Assembly: GCA_963580455.1 (NCBI GenBank)
Contig: OY756971.1
Coordinates: forward strand, 12,051,001-12,115,000
DNA from: Euonymus europaeus
Taxonomy: Eukaryota; Streptophyta; Magnoliopsida; Celastrales; Celastraceae
Direction of reading: 5' to 3'
Length of the DNA stretch: 64,000 nt
The notes beneath the pieces are model-generated. The model had not been told where the DNA came from. It did not search any database and saw only the letters and a program-made list of their open reading frames with translations. Of the stretch, positions 1 through 12,470 are shown piece by piece (the first letter of the stretch is position 1; each line of letters starts with the position of its first letter). A program made the translations under genes and the position numbers.

Positions 1-954
1 GAGTTGATCAACTTCGGACCATCTGCTCGGTGTACAATTTTTTATGTTCTTCTATGTCAAATTTTACGAGTATAAGCTTCCTAGATTATTTCGATGCAAA
101 AAACCCCAACTTTCTATGACAAATGCACAAAATTGTTAAAAGCTCCTCCATAGAGAGTGTTGAGCAACTTCGGACCATCAAAGTTGCTTGGCGTACACCT
201 TTTATTGTTGTTCAACTTGAAATTTTACGAGTATAAGCTTCAAGATTAATTAATTGCCAAAACACCAACTTTCTATGAGAAATGAAAAAAGCCATTAAAA
301 GCTCCTCCATAGAGAGAGTTGAGCAAGTTCGGACCATCAAAGTTGCTTGGTGTACACTTTGTATTGTTTATCTATGTCAAATTTTATGAGTATAAGCTTC
401 CTAGATTATTTCGATGCCAAAACACCAACTTTCTATGATAAATGGACAAAATTGTTAAAAGCTCCTCTATAGAGAGAGTTGAACAACTTCGGACCATCAA
501 AGTTGCTCGTTGTATGCTTTTTATTGTTCTTCTATGTCAAATTTTACAAATAAAAGATTTCAAGATTATTTCAAAGCAAAAACACCAACTTTCTATGACA
601 AATGGACAAAACCGTTAAAAGCTCCTCTGTAGAGAGAGTTGAGCAACTTCGGACCATCAAAGTTGCACGGTGTACACTTTTTAATGTTCTTCTATGTCAA
701 ATTTTACGAGTATAAGCTTCCTAGATTATTTCGATGTCAAAACACCAACTTTCTATGACCAATGGACAAAATTGTTAAAAGCTCCTCCATAGAGAAAGTT
801 GAGCAACCTCGGACCATCAAAGTTTCTCGGTGTACACTTTTTATTGTGCTTCTATGTCAAATTTTACGAGTATAAGCTTCATAGATTATTTCGATGCCAA
901 AACACATACTTTCTTTGACAAATGGACAAAACCGTTAAAACTCCTCCATAGAGA

Positions 955-1754
955 GAGTTGATCAACTTCGGACCATCAAAGTTGCTCGGTGTACAATTTT
1001 TAATGTTCTTCTATGTCAAATTTTACGAGTATAAGCTTCCTAGATTTTTTCGATGCAAAAAACCCCAACTTTCTATGACAAATGCACAAAATTGTTAAAA
1101 GCTCCTCCATAGAGAGTGTTGAGCAACTTCGGACCATCAAAGTTGCTTGGTGGACACCTTTTATTGTTGTTCTACTTGAAATTTTACGAGTATAAGCTTC
1201 CAGATTAATTAATTGCCAAAACACCAACTTTCTATGTGAAATGAAAAAAGCCATTAAAAGCTCCTCCATAGAGAGAGTTGAGCAAGTTCGGACCATCAAA
1301 ATTGCTTAGTGTACACTTTGTATTGTTTTTCTATGTCAAATTTTATGAGTATAAGCTTCCTAGATTATTTCGATTTCAAAACACCAACTTTCTATGACAA
1401 ATGGACAAAATTGTTAAAAGCTCCTCTATAGAAAGAGTTGAGCAACTTCGGACCATCAAGGTTGCTCGTTGTATGCTTTTTATTGTTCTTCTATGTCAAA
1501 TTTTACGAATATAAGATTTCAAGATTATTTCGAAGCAAAAACACCAACTTTCTATGACAAATGGACAAAATTGTTTAAATCTCCTCTATAGAGAGAGTTG
1601 AGCAACTTCGGACCATCAAAGTTTCTCGTTGTATATTTTTTATTATTCTTCTATGACAAATTTTACAAATATATGATTTCAAGATTATTTCGAAGCAAAA
1701 ACACCAACTTTCTATGACAAATGGACAAAACCGTTAAAAGCTCATCCATACAGA
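955..1754 (+). repeat. Five-monomer variant unit (a-b-c-d-d)
   Basis: This unit lacks the e and f monomers and instead carries two d-type monomers in a row, starting near 1430 and 1590. It is 800 bp long where the regular unit is 960 bp. The following a monomer begins with the same 5-bp loss as the window start (CCATCTGCTCGG in place of CCATCAAAGTTGCTCGG). Unequal exchange between neighbouring units is the simplest explanation. Confidence 0.8.
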
Positions 1755-2390
1755 GAGTTGATCAACTTCGGACCATCTGCTCGGTGTACAATTTTTTATG
1801 TTCTTCTATGTCAAATTTTACGAGTATAAGCTTCCTAGATTATTTCGATGCAAAAAACCCCAACTTTCTATGACAAATGCACAAAATTGTTAATAGGTCC
1901 TCCATAGAGAGTGTTGAGCAACTTCGGACCATCAAAGTTGCTTGGCGTACACCTTTTGTTGTTGTTCTACTTGAAATTTTATGAGTATAAGCTTCAAGAT
2001 TAATTAATTGCCAAAACACCAACTTTCTATAAGAAATGAAAAAAGCCATTAAAAGCTCCTCCATAGAGAGAGTTGAGCAAGTTCGGACCATCAAAGTTGC
2101 TTGGTGTACACTTTGTATTGTTTATCTATGTCAAATTTTATGAGTATAAGCTTCCTACATTATTTCGATGTCAAAACACCAACTTTCTATGACCAATGGA
2201 CAAAATTGTTAAAAGCTCGTCCATAGAGAAAGTTGAGCAACCTCGGACCATCAAAGTTTCTCGGTGTACACTTTTTATTGTGCTTCTATGTCAAATTTTA
2301 CGAGTATAAGCTTCATAGATTATTTCGATTCCAAAACGCCAACTTTCTATGACAAATGGACAAAACCGTTAAAAGCTCCTCCATAGTAAG
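1755..2390 (+). repeat. Four-monomer unit with chimeric c/e monomer
   Basis: Positions 1755 to about 2165 copy positions 1 to about 411 at an offset of 1754 bp. They share the 5-bp deletion, the GGCGTACACC variant (about 188 and 1942) and GTATTGTTTATC (about 361 and 2115). Near 2170 the third monomer changes from c-type to e-type (GATGTCAAAACACC then GACCAATGG), and an f monomer follows. Two monomers' worth of sequence is therefore missing, with the exchange inside a single monomer. Confidence 0.75.
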
Positions 2391-5300
2391 AGTTGATCAA
2401 CTTCGGACCATCAAAGTTGCTCGGTGTACAATTTTTAATGTTCTTCTATGTCAAATTTTACGAGTATAAGCTTCCTAGATTATTTCGATGCAAAAAACCC
2501 CAACTTTCTATGACAAATGCACAAAATTGTTAAAAGCTCCTCCATAGAGAGTGTTGAGCAACTTCGGACCATCAAAGTTGCTTGGTGTACACCTTTTATT
2601 GTTGTTCTACTTGAAATTTTACGAGTATAACCTTCAAGATTAATTAATTTCAAAAACACCAACTTTCTATGAGAAATGAAAAAAGCCATTAAAAGCTCCT
2701 CCATAGAGAGAGTTGAGCAAGTTCGGACCATCAAATTTGCTTGGTGTACACTTTGTATTGTTTTTCTATGTCAAATTTTATGAGTATAAGCTTCCTAGAT
2801 TATTTCGATGCCAAAACACCAACTTTCTATGACAAATGGACAAAATTGTTAAAAGCTCCTCTATAGAGAGAGTTGAGCAATTTCGGACCATCAAAGTTGC
2901 TCGTTGTATGCTTTTTATTGTTCTTCTATGTCAAATTTTACGAATATAACATTTCAAGATTATTTCGAAGCAAAAACACCAACTTTTTATGACAAATGGA
3001 CAAAACCGTTAAAAGCTCCTCCGTAGAGAGAGTTGAGCAACTTCGGACCATCAAAGTTGCACGGTGTACACTTTTTAATGTTCTTCTATGTCAAATTTTA
3101 CGAGTATAAGCTTCCTAGATTATTTCGATGTCAAAACACCAACTTTCTATGACCAATGGACAAAATTGTTAAAAGCTCCTCCATAGAGAAAGTTGAGCAA
3201 CCTCGGACCATCAAAGTTACTCGGTGTACACTTTTTATTGTGCTTCTATGTCAAATTTTACGAGTATAAGCTTCCTAGATTATTCCGATGCCAAAACACC
3301 AACTTTCAATGACAAATGGATAAAATTGTTAAAAGCTCCTCCATAGAGTGAGTTGATCAACTTCGGACCATCGAAGTTGCTCGGTGTACAATTTTTAATG
3401 TTCTTCTATGTCAAATTTTACGAGTATAAGCTTCCTAGATTATTTCGATGCAAAAAACCCCAACTTTCTATGACAAATGCACAAAATTCTTAAAAGCTCC
3501 TCCATAGAGAGTGTTGAGCAACTTCGGACCATCAAAGTTGCTTGGTGTACACCTTTTATTGTTGTTCTACTTGAAATTTTACGAGTATAACCTTCAAGAT
3601 TAATTAATTTCAAAAACACCAACTTTCTATGAGAAATGAAAAAAGCCATTAAAAGCTCCTCCATAGAGAGAGTTGAGCAAGTTCGGACCATCAAATTTGC
3701 TTGGTGTACACTTTGTATTGTTTTTCTATGTCAAATTTTATGAGTATAAGCTTCCTAGATTATTTCGATGCCAAAACACCAACTTTCTATGACAAATGGA
3801 CAAAATTGTTAAAAGCTCCTCTATGGAGAGAGTTGAGCAATTTCGGACCATCAAAGTTGCTCGTTGTATGCTTTTTATTGTTCTTCTATGTCAAATTTTA
3901 CGAATATAACATTTCAAGATTATTTCGAAGCAAAAACACCAACTTTTTATGACAAATGGACAAAACCGTTAAAAGCTCCTCCGTAGAGAGAGTTGAGCAA
4001 CTTCGGACCATCAAAGTTGCACGGTGTACACTTTTTAATGTTCTTCTATGTCAAATTTTACGAGTATAAGCTTCCTAGATTATTTCGATGTCAAAACACC
4101 AACTTTCTATGACCAATGGACAAAATTGTTAAAAGCTCCTCCATAGAGAAAGTTGAGCAACCTCGGACCATCAAAGTTACTCGGTGTACACTTTTTATTG
4201 TGCTTCTATGTCAAATTTTACGAGTATAAGCTTCCTAGATTATTCCGATGCCAAAACACCAACTTTCAATGACAAATGGATAAAATTGTTAAAAGCTCCT
4301 CCATAGAGTGAGTTGATCAACTTCGGACCATCGAAGTTGCTCGGTGTACAATTTTTAATGTTCTTCTATGTCAAATTTTACGAGTATAAGCTTCCTAGAT
4401 TATTTCGATGCAAAAAACCCCAACTTTCTATGACAAATGCACAAAATTCTTAAAAGCTCCTCCATAGAGAGTGTTGAGCAACTTCGGACCATCAAAGTTG
4501 CTTGGTGTACACCTTTTATTGTTGTTCTACTTGAAATTTTACGAGTATAACCTTCAAGATTAATTAATTTCCAAAACACCAACTTTCTATGAGAAATGAA
4601 AAAAGCCATTAAAAACTCCTCCATAGAGAGAGTTGAGCAAGTTCGGACCATCAAATTTGCTTGGTGTACACTTTGTATTGTTTTTCTATGTCAAATTTTA
4701 TGAGTATAAGCTTCCTAGATTATTTCGATGCCAAAACACCAACTTTCTATGACAAATGGACAAAATTGTTAAAAGCTCCTCTATAGAGAGAGTTGAGCAA
4801 CTTCGGACCATCAAAGTTGCTCGTTGTATGCTTTTTATTGATCTTCTATGTCAAATTTTACGAATATAAAATTTCAAGATTATTTCGAAGCAAAAACACC
4901 AACTTTTTATGACAAATGGACAAAACCGTTAAAAGCTCCTCCGTAGAGAGAGTTGAGCAACTTCGGACCATCAAAGTTGCACGGTGTACACTTTTTAATG
5001 TTCTTCTATGTCAAATTTTACGAGTATAAGCTTCCTAGATTATTTTGATGTCAAAACACCAACTTTCTATGACCAATGGACAAAATTGTTAAAAGCTCCT
5101 CCATAGAGAAAGTTGAGCAACGTCGGACCATCAAAGTTGTTCGGTGTACACTTTTTATTGTGCTTCTATTTCAAATTTTACGAGTGTAAGCTTCATAGAT
5201 TATTTCGATGCCAAAACACCAACTTTCTATGACAAATGGACAAAACCGTTAAAAGCTCCTCCATACAGAGAGTTGATCAACTTCGGACCATCAAAGTTGC

Positions 5301-8150
5301 TCGGTGTACAATTTTTTATGTTCTTCTATGTCAAATTTTATGAGTATAAGCTTCCTAGATTATTTCGATGCAAAAAACCCCAACTTTCTATGACAAATGC
5401 ACAAAATTGTTAAAAGCTCCTCCATTGAGAGTGTTGAGCAACTTCGGACCATCAAAGTTGCTTGGTGTACACCTTTTATTGTTGTTCTACTTGAAATTTT
5501 ACGAGTATAACCTTCAAGATTAATTAATTTCCAAAACACCAACTTTCTATGAGAAATGAAAAAAGCCATTAAAAACTCCTCCATAGAGAGAGTTGAGCAA
5601 GTTCGGACCATCAAATTTGCCTGGTGTACACTTTGTATTGTTTTTCTATGTCAAATTTTATGAGTATAAGCTTCCTAGATTATTTCGATGCCAAAACACC
5701 AACTTTCTATGACAAATGGACAAAATTGTTAAAAGCTCCTCTATAGAGAGAGTTGAGCAACTTCGGACCATCAAAGTTGCTCGTTGTATGCTTTTTATTG
5801 TTCTTCTATGTCAAATTTTACGAATATAACATTTCAAGATTATTTCGAAGCAAAAACACCAACTTTTTATGACAAATGGACAAAACCGTTAAAAGCTCCT
5901 CCGTAGAGAGAGTCGAGCAACTTCGGACCATCAAAGTTGCACGGTGTACACTTTTTAATGTTCTTCTATGTCAAATTTTACGAGTATAAGCTTCCTAGAT
6001 TATTTCGATGTCAAAACACCAACTTTCTATGACCAATGGACAAAATTGTTAAAAGCTCCTCCAAAGAGAAAGTTGAGCAACCTCGGACCATCAAAGTTAC
6101 TCGGTGTACACTTTTTATTGTGCTTCTATGTCAAATTTTACGAGTATAAGCTTCCTAGATTATTCCGATGCCAAAACACCAACTTTCAATGACAAATGGA
6201 TAAAATTGTTAAAAGCTCCTCCATAGAGTGAGTTGATCAACTTCGGACCATCAAAGTTGCTCGGTGTACAATTTTTAATGTTCTTCTATGTCAAATTTTA
6301 CGAGTATAAGCTTCCTAGATTATTTCGATGCAAAAAACCCCAACTTTCTATGACAAATGCACAAAATTCTTAAAAGCTCCTCCATAGAGAGTGTTGAGCA
6401 ACTTCGGACCATCAAAGTTGCTTGGTGTACACCTTTTATTGTTGTTCTACTTGAAATTTTACGATTATAACCTTCAAGATTAATTAATTTCCAAAACAAC
6501 AACTTTCTATGAGAAATGAAAAAAGCCATTAAAAACTCCTCCATAGAGAGAGTTGAGCAAGTTCGGACCATCAAATTTGCTTGGTGTACACTTTGTATTG
6601 TTTTTCTATGTCAAATTTTATGAGTATAAGCTTCCTAGATTATTTCGATGCCAAAACACCAACTTTCTATGACAAATGGACAAAATTGTTAAAAGCTCCT
6701 CTATAGAGAGAGTTGAGCAACTTCGGACCATCATAGTTGCTCGTTGTATGCTTTTTATTGATCTTCTATGTCAAATTTTACGAATATAAAATTTCAAGAT
6801 TATTTCGAAGCAAAAACACCAACTTTTTATGACAAATGGACAAAACCGTTAAAAGCTCCTCCGTAGAGAGAGTTGAGCAACTTCGGACCATCAAAGTTGC
6901 ACGGTGTACACTTTTTAATGTTCTTCTATGTCAAATTTTACGAGTATAAGCTTCCTAGATTATTTGGATGTCAAAACACCAACTTTCTATGACCAATGGA
7001 CAAAATTGTTAAAAGCTCCTCCATAGAGAAAGTTGAGCAACGTCGGACCATCAAAGTTGTTCGGTGTACACTTTTTATTGTGCTTCTATTTCAAATTTTA
7101 CGAGTGTAAGCTTCATAGATTATTTCGATGCCAAAACACCAACTTTCTATGACAAATGGACAAAACCGTTAAAAGCTCCTCCATACAGAGAGTTGATCAA
7201 CTTCGGACCATCAAAGTTGCTCGGTGTACAATTTTTTATGTTCTTCTATGTCAAATTTTATGAGTATAAGCTTCCTAGATTATTTCGATGCAAAAAACCC
7301 CAACTTTCTATGACAAATGCACAAAATTGTTAAAAGCTCCTCCATAGAGAGTGTTGAGCAACTTCGGACCATCAAAGTTGCTTGGTGTACACCTTTTATT
7401 GTTGTTCTACTTGAAATTTTACGAGTATAAGCTTCAAGATTAATTAATTGCCAAAACACCAAGTTTCTATGAGAAATGAAAAAAGTCATTAAAAGCTCCT
7501 CCATAGAGAGAGTTGAGCAAGTTCGGACCATCAAAGTTGCTTGGTGTACACTTTGTATTGTTTTTCTATGTCAAATTTTATGAGTATAAGCTTCCTAGAT
7601 TATTTCGATGCCAAAACACCAACTTTCGATGACAAATGGACAAAATTGTTAAAAGCTCCTCTATAGAGAGAGTTGAGCAACTTCGGACAATCAAAGTTGC
7701 TCGTTGTATGCTTTTTATTGTTCTTCTATGTCAAATTTTACGAATATAAAATTTCAAGATTATTTCGAAGCAAAAACACCAACTTTCTATGACAAATGGA
7801 CAAAACCGTTAAAAGCTCCTCCGTAGAGAGAGTTGAGCAACTTCGGACCATCAAAGTTGCACGGTGTACACTTTTTAATGTTCTTCTATGTCAAATTTTA
7901 CGAGTATAAGCTTCCTAGATTATTTCGATGTCAAAACACCAACTTTCTATGACCAATGGACAAAATTGTTAAAAGCTCCTCCATAGAGAAAGTTGAGCAA
8001 CCTCGGACAATCAAAGTTGCTCGGTGTACACTTTTTATTGTGCTTCCATGTCAAATTTTACGAGTATAAGCTTCATAGATTATTCCGATGTCAAAACACC
8101 AACTTTCTATGACAAATGGACAAAACCGTTAAAAGCTCCTCCATACAGAA
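2391..8150 (+). repeat. Six consecutive 960-bp HOR copies
   Basis: Units start at 2391, 3351, 4311, 5271, 6231 and 7191, each with monomers a-b-c-d-e-f and each exactly 960 bp by landmark spacing. The copies at 2391 and 3351 are nearly identical, for example in the CGAATATAACATTTC d-monomer variant. The copies at 4311 and 6231 share the TTGATCTTC and CGTCGGACC variants, so copies alternate in similarity. This implies duplication in blocks of two units (1920 bp) as well as single units. Confidence 0.9.
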
Positions 8151-8790
8151 AATTGATCAACTTCGGACCATCAAAGTTGCTCGGTGTACAATTTTTTATG
8201 TTGTTCTTTGTCAAATTTTACGAGTATAAGCTTCCAAGATTATTTCGATGCAAAAAACCCCAACTTTCTATGACAAATGCACAAAATTGTTAAAAGCTTC
8301 TCCATAGAGAGTGTTGAGCAACTTCGGACCATCAAAGTTGCTTGGTGTACACCTTTTATTGTTGTTCTACTTGAAATTTTACGAGTATAAGCTTCAAGAT
8401 TAATTAATTGCCAAAACACCAACTTTCTATGAGAAATGAAAAAAGCCATTAAAAGCTCCTCCATAGAGATAGTTGAGCAAGTTCGGACCATCAAAGTTGC
8501 TTGGTGTACACTTTGTATTGTTTTTCTATGTCAAAATTTATGAGTATAAGCTTCCTAGATTATTTCGATGCCAAAACACCAACTTTCTATGACAAATGGA
8601 CAAAATTTTTAAAAGCTCGTCTATAGAGAGAGTTGAGCAATTTCGGACCATCAAAGTTGCTCGTTGTATCCTTTTTATTGTTCTTCCATGTCAAATTTTA
8701 CAAATATAAGAATTCAAGATTATTTCGAAGCAAAAACACCAACTTTCTATGACAAATGGACAAAACCGTTAAAAGCTCCACCATGGAGAG

Positions 8791-11700
8791 AGTTGATCAA
8801 CTTCGGACCATCAAAGTTTCTCGGTGTACAATTTTTAATGTTCTTCTATGTCAAATTTTACGAGTATAAGCTTCCTAGATTATTTCGATGCAAAAAACCC
8901 CAACTTTCTATGACAAATGCACAAAATTGTTAAAAGCTCCTCTATAGAGAGAGTTGAGCATTTTCCTACCATCAAAGTTGCTCGTTGTATGCTTTTTATT
9001 GTTCTTCTATGTCAAATTTTACAAATATATGATTTCAAGATTATTTCGAAGCAAAAACACCAACTTTCTATGACAAATGGGCAAAATTGTTAAAAGCTCC
9101 TCTATAGAGAGAGTTGTGCAACTTCGGACCACCAAAGTTCCTCGTTGTATGCTTTTTATTGTTCTTCTATGTCAAATTTTACGAATATAAGATTTCAAGA
9201 TTATTTCGAAGCAAAAATACCAACTTTCTATGACAAATGGACAAAATTGTTAAAATCTCCTCTATAGAGAGAGTTGAGCAACTTCGGACCATCAAAGTTG
9301 CTCGTTGTATGCTTTTTATTGTTCTTCTATGTCAAATTTTACAAATATAAGATTTCAAGATTATTTCGAAGCAAAAACACCAACTTTCTATGACAAATGG
9401 ACAAAACCGTTAAAAGCTCCTCCGTAGAGAGATTTGAGCAACTTCGGACCATCAAAGTTGCACGGTGTACACTTTTTAATGTTCTTCTATGTCAAATTTT
9501 ACGAGTATAAGCTTCCTAGATTATTTCGATGCAAAAAAGCCCAACTTTCTATGACAAATGCACAAAACTGTTAAAAGCTCCTCCATAGAGAGTGTTGAGC
9601 AACTTCGGACCATCAAAGTTGCTTGGTGTACACCTTTTATTGTTGTTCTACTTGAAATTTTACGAGTATAAGCTTCAAGATTAATTAATTGCCAAAACAA
9701 CAACTTTCTATGAGAAATGAAAAAAGCCATTAAAAGCTGCTCCATAGAGAGAGTTGAGCAAGTTCGGACCATCAAAGTTGCTTGGTGTACACTTTGTATT
9801 GTTTTTCTATATCAAATTTTATGAGTATAAGCTTCCTAGATTATTTCAATGCCAAAACACCAACTTTCTATGACAAATGGACAAAATTGTTAAAAGCCCC
9901 TCTATAGAGAGAGTTGAGCAACTTCAGACCATCAAAGTTGCTCGTTGTATTCTTTTTATTGTTCTTCTATGTCAAATTTTACGAATATATGATTTCAAGA
10001 TTATTTCGAAGCAAAAACACCAACTTTCTATGACAAATGGACAAAATTGTTAAAAGCTCCTCTATAGAGAGAGTTGTGCAAGTTCGGACCATCAAAGTTG
10101 CTTGGTGTACACTTTGTATTGTTCTTCTATGTCAAATTTTACGAATATAAGATTTCAAGATTATTTCGAAGCAAAAATACCAACTTTCTATGACAAATGG
10201 ACAAAATTGTTAAAATCTCCTCTATAGAGAGAGTTGAGCAACTTCGGACCATCAAAGTTGCTCGTTGTATGCTTTTTATTGTTCTTCTATGTCAAATTTT
10301 ACAAATATAAGATTTCAAGATTATTTCGAAGCAAAAACACCAACTTTCTATGACAAATGGACAAAACCGTTAAAAGCTCCTCCGTAGAGAGAGTTGAGGA
10401 ACTTCGGACCATCAAAGTTGCACGGTGTACACTTTTTAATGTTCTTCTATGTCAAATTTTACGAGTATAAGCTTCCTAGATTATTTCGATGCAAAAAACC
10501 CCAACTTTCTATGACAAATGCACAAAATTGTTAAAAGCTCCTCTATAGAGAGAGTTGAGCATTTTCCTACCATCAAAGTTGCTCGTTGTATGCTTTTTAT
10601 TGTTCTTCTATGTCAAATTTTACAAATATATGATTTCAAGATTATTTCGAAGCAAAAACACCAACTTTCTATGACAAATGGGCAAAATTGTTAAAAGCTC
10701 CTCTATAGAGAGAGTTGTGCAACTTCGGACCACCAAAGTTCCTCGTTGTATGCTTTTTATTGTTCTTCTATGTCAAATTTTACGAATATAAGATTTCAAG
10801 ATTATTTCGAAGCAAAAATACCAACTTTCTATGACAAATGGACAAAATTGTTAAAATCTCCTCTATAGAGAGAGTTGAGCAACTTCGGACCATCAAAGTT
10901 GCTCGTTGTATGCTTTTTATTGTTCTTCTATGTCAAATTTTACAAATATAAGATTTCAAGATTATTTCGAAGCAAAAACACCAACTTTCTATGACAAATG
11001 GACAAAACCGTTAAAAGCTCCTCCGTAGAGAGATTTGAGCAACTTCGGACCATCAAAGTTGCACGGTGTACACTTTTTAATGTTCTTCTATGTCAAATTT
11101 TACGAGTATAAGCTTCCTAGATTATTTCGATGCAAAAAACCCCAACTTTCTATGACAAATGCACAAAACTGTTAAAAGCTCCTCCATAGAGAGTGTTGAG
11201 CAACTTCGGACCATCAAAGTTGCTTGGTGTACACCTTTTATTGTTGTTCTACTTGAAATTTTACGAGTATAAGCTTCAAGATTAATTAATTGCCAAAACA
11301 CCAACTTTCTATGAGAAATGAAAAAAGCCATTAAAAGCTGCTCCATAGAGAGAGTTGAGCAAGTTCGGACCATCAAAGTTGCTTGGTGTACACTTTGTAT
11401 TGTTTTTCTATATCAAATTTTATGAGTATAAGCTTCCTAGATTATTTCAATGCCAAAACACCAACTTTCTATGACAAATGGACAAAATTGTTAAAAGCTC
11501 CTCTATAGAGAGAGTTGAGCAACTTCAGACCATCAAAGTTGCTCGTTGTATTCTTTTTATTGTTCTTCTATGTCAAATTTTACGAATATATGATTTCAAG
11601 ATTATTTCGAAGCAAAAACACCAACTTTCTATGACAAATGGACAAAATTGTTAAAAGCTCCTCTATAGAGAGAGTTGTGCAAGTTCGGACCATCAAAGTT

Positions 11701-12470
11701 GCTTGGTGTACACTTTGTATTGTTCTTCTATGTCAAATTTTACGAATATAAGATTTCAAGATTATTTCGAAGCAAAAATACCAACTTTCTATGACAAATG
11801 GACAAAATTGTTAAAATCTCCTCTATAGAGAGAGTTGAGCAACTTCGGACCATCAAAGTTGCTCGTTGTATGCTTTTTATTGTTCTTCTATGTCAAATTT
11901 TACAAATATAAGATTTCAAGATTATTTCGAAGCAAAAACACCAACTTTCTATGACAAATGGACAAAACCGTTAAAAGCTCCTCCGTAGAGAGAGTTGAGG
12001 AACTTCGGACCATCAAAGTTGCATGGTGTACACTTTTTAATGTTCTTCTATGTCAAATTTTACGAGTATAAGCTTCCTAGATTATTTAGATGCAAAAAAC
12101 CCGAACTTTCTATGACAAATGCACAAAACTGTTAAAAGCTCCTCCATAGAGAGTGTTGAGCAACTTCGGACCATCAAAGTTGCTTGGTGTACACCTTTTA
12201 TTGTTGTTCTACTTGAAATTTTACGAGTATAAGCTTCAAGATTAATTAATTGCCAAAACACCAACTTTCTATGAGAAATGAAAAAAGCCATTAAAAGCTG
12301 CTCCATAGAGAGAGTTGAGCAAGTTCGGACCATCAAAGTTGCTTGGTGTACACTTTGTATTGTTTTTCTATATCAAATTTTATGAGTATAAGCTTCCTAG
12401 ATTATTTCAATTCCAAAACACCAACTTTCTATGACAAATGGACAAAATTGTTAAAAGCTCCTCTATAGAG
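8791..12470 (+). repeat. d-rich block with a 1601-bp ten-monomer tandem duplication
   Basis: After one a monomer the order becomes d-d-d-e/a-b-c-d-d-d-e/a, and this ten-monomer series occurs twice, from roughly 8840 to 10440 and 10441 to 12040. A private variant, GAGCATTTTCCTACC, is present once in each copy (about 8956 and 10557, offset 1601). The e/a monomer is a chimera: its first half is e-type (GCACGGTGTACAC) and its second half a-type (CAAAAAACCC then AATGCAC). Tripling of d accounts for much of the extra length. Confidence 0.85.

Noticed and set aside
2480..2734. Recurrent 84-codon minus-strand open frames (also 65-, 79- and 91-codon versions), containing a repeated CSTLSMEELL peptide
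   Set aside because: Each is the reverse translation of about one and a half satellite monomers. They recur only because the monomer recurs, match no protein family I know, and lose or gain stops with single-base monomer variants (for example at 45663). Not annotated as genes.
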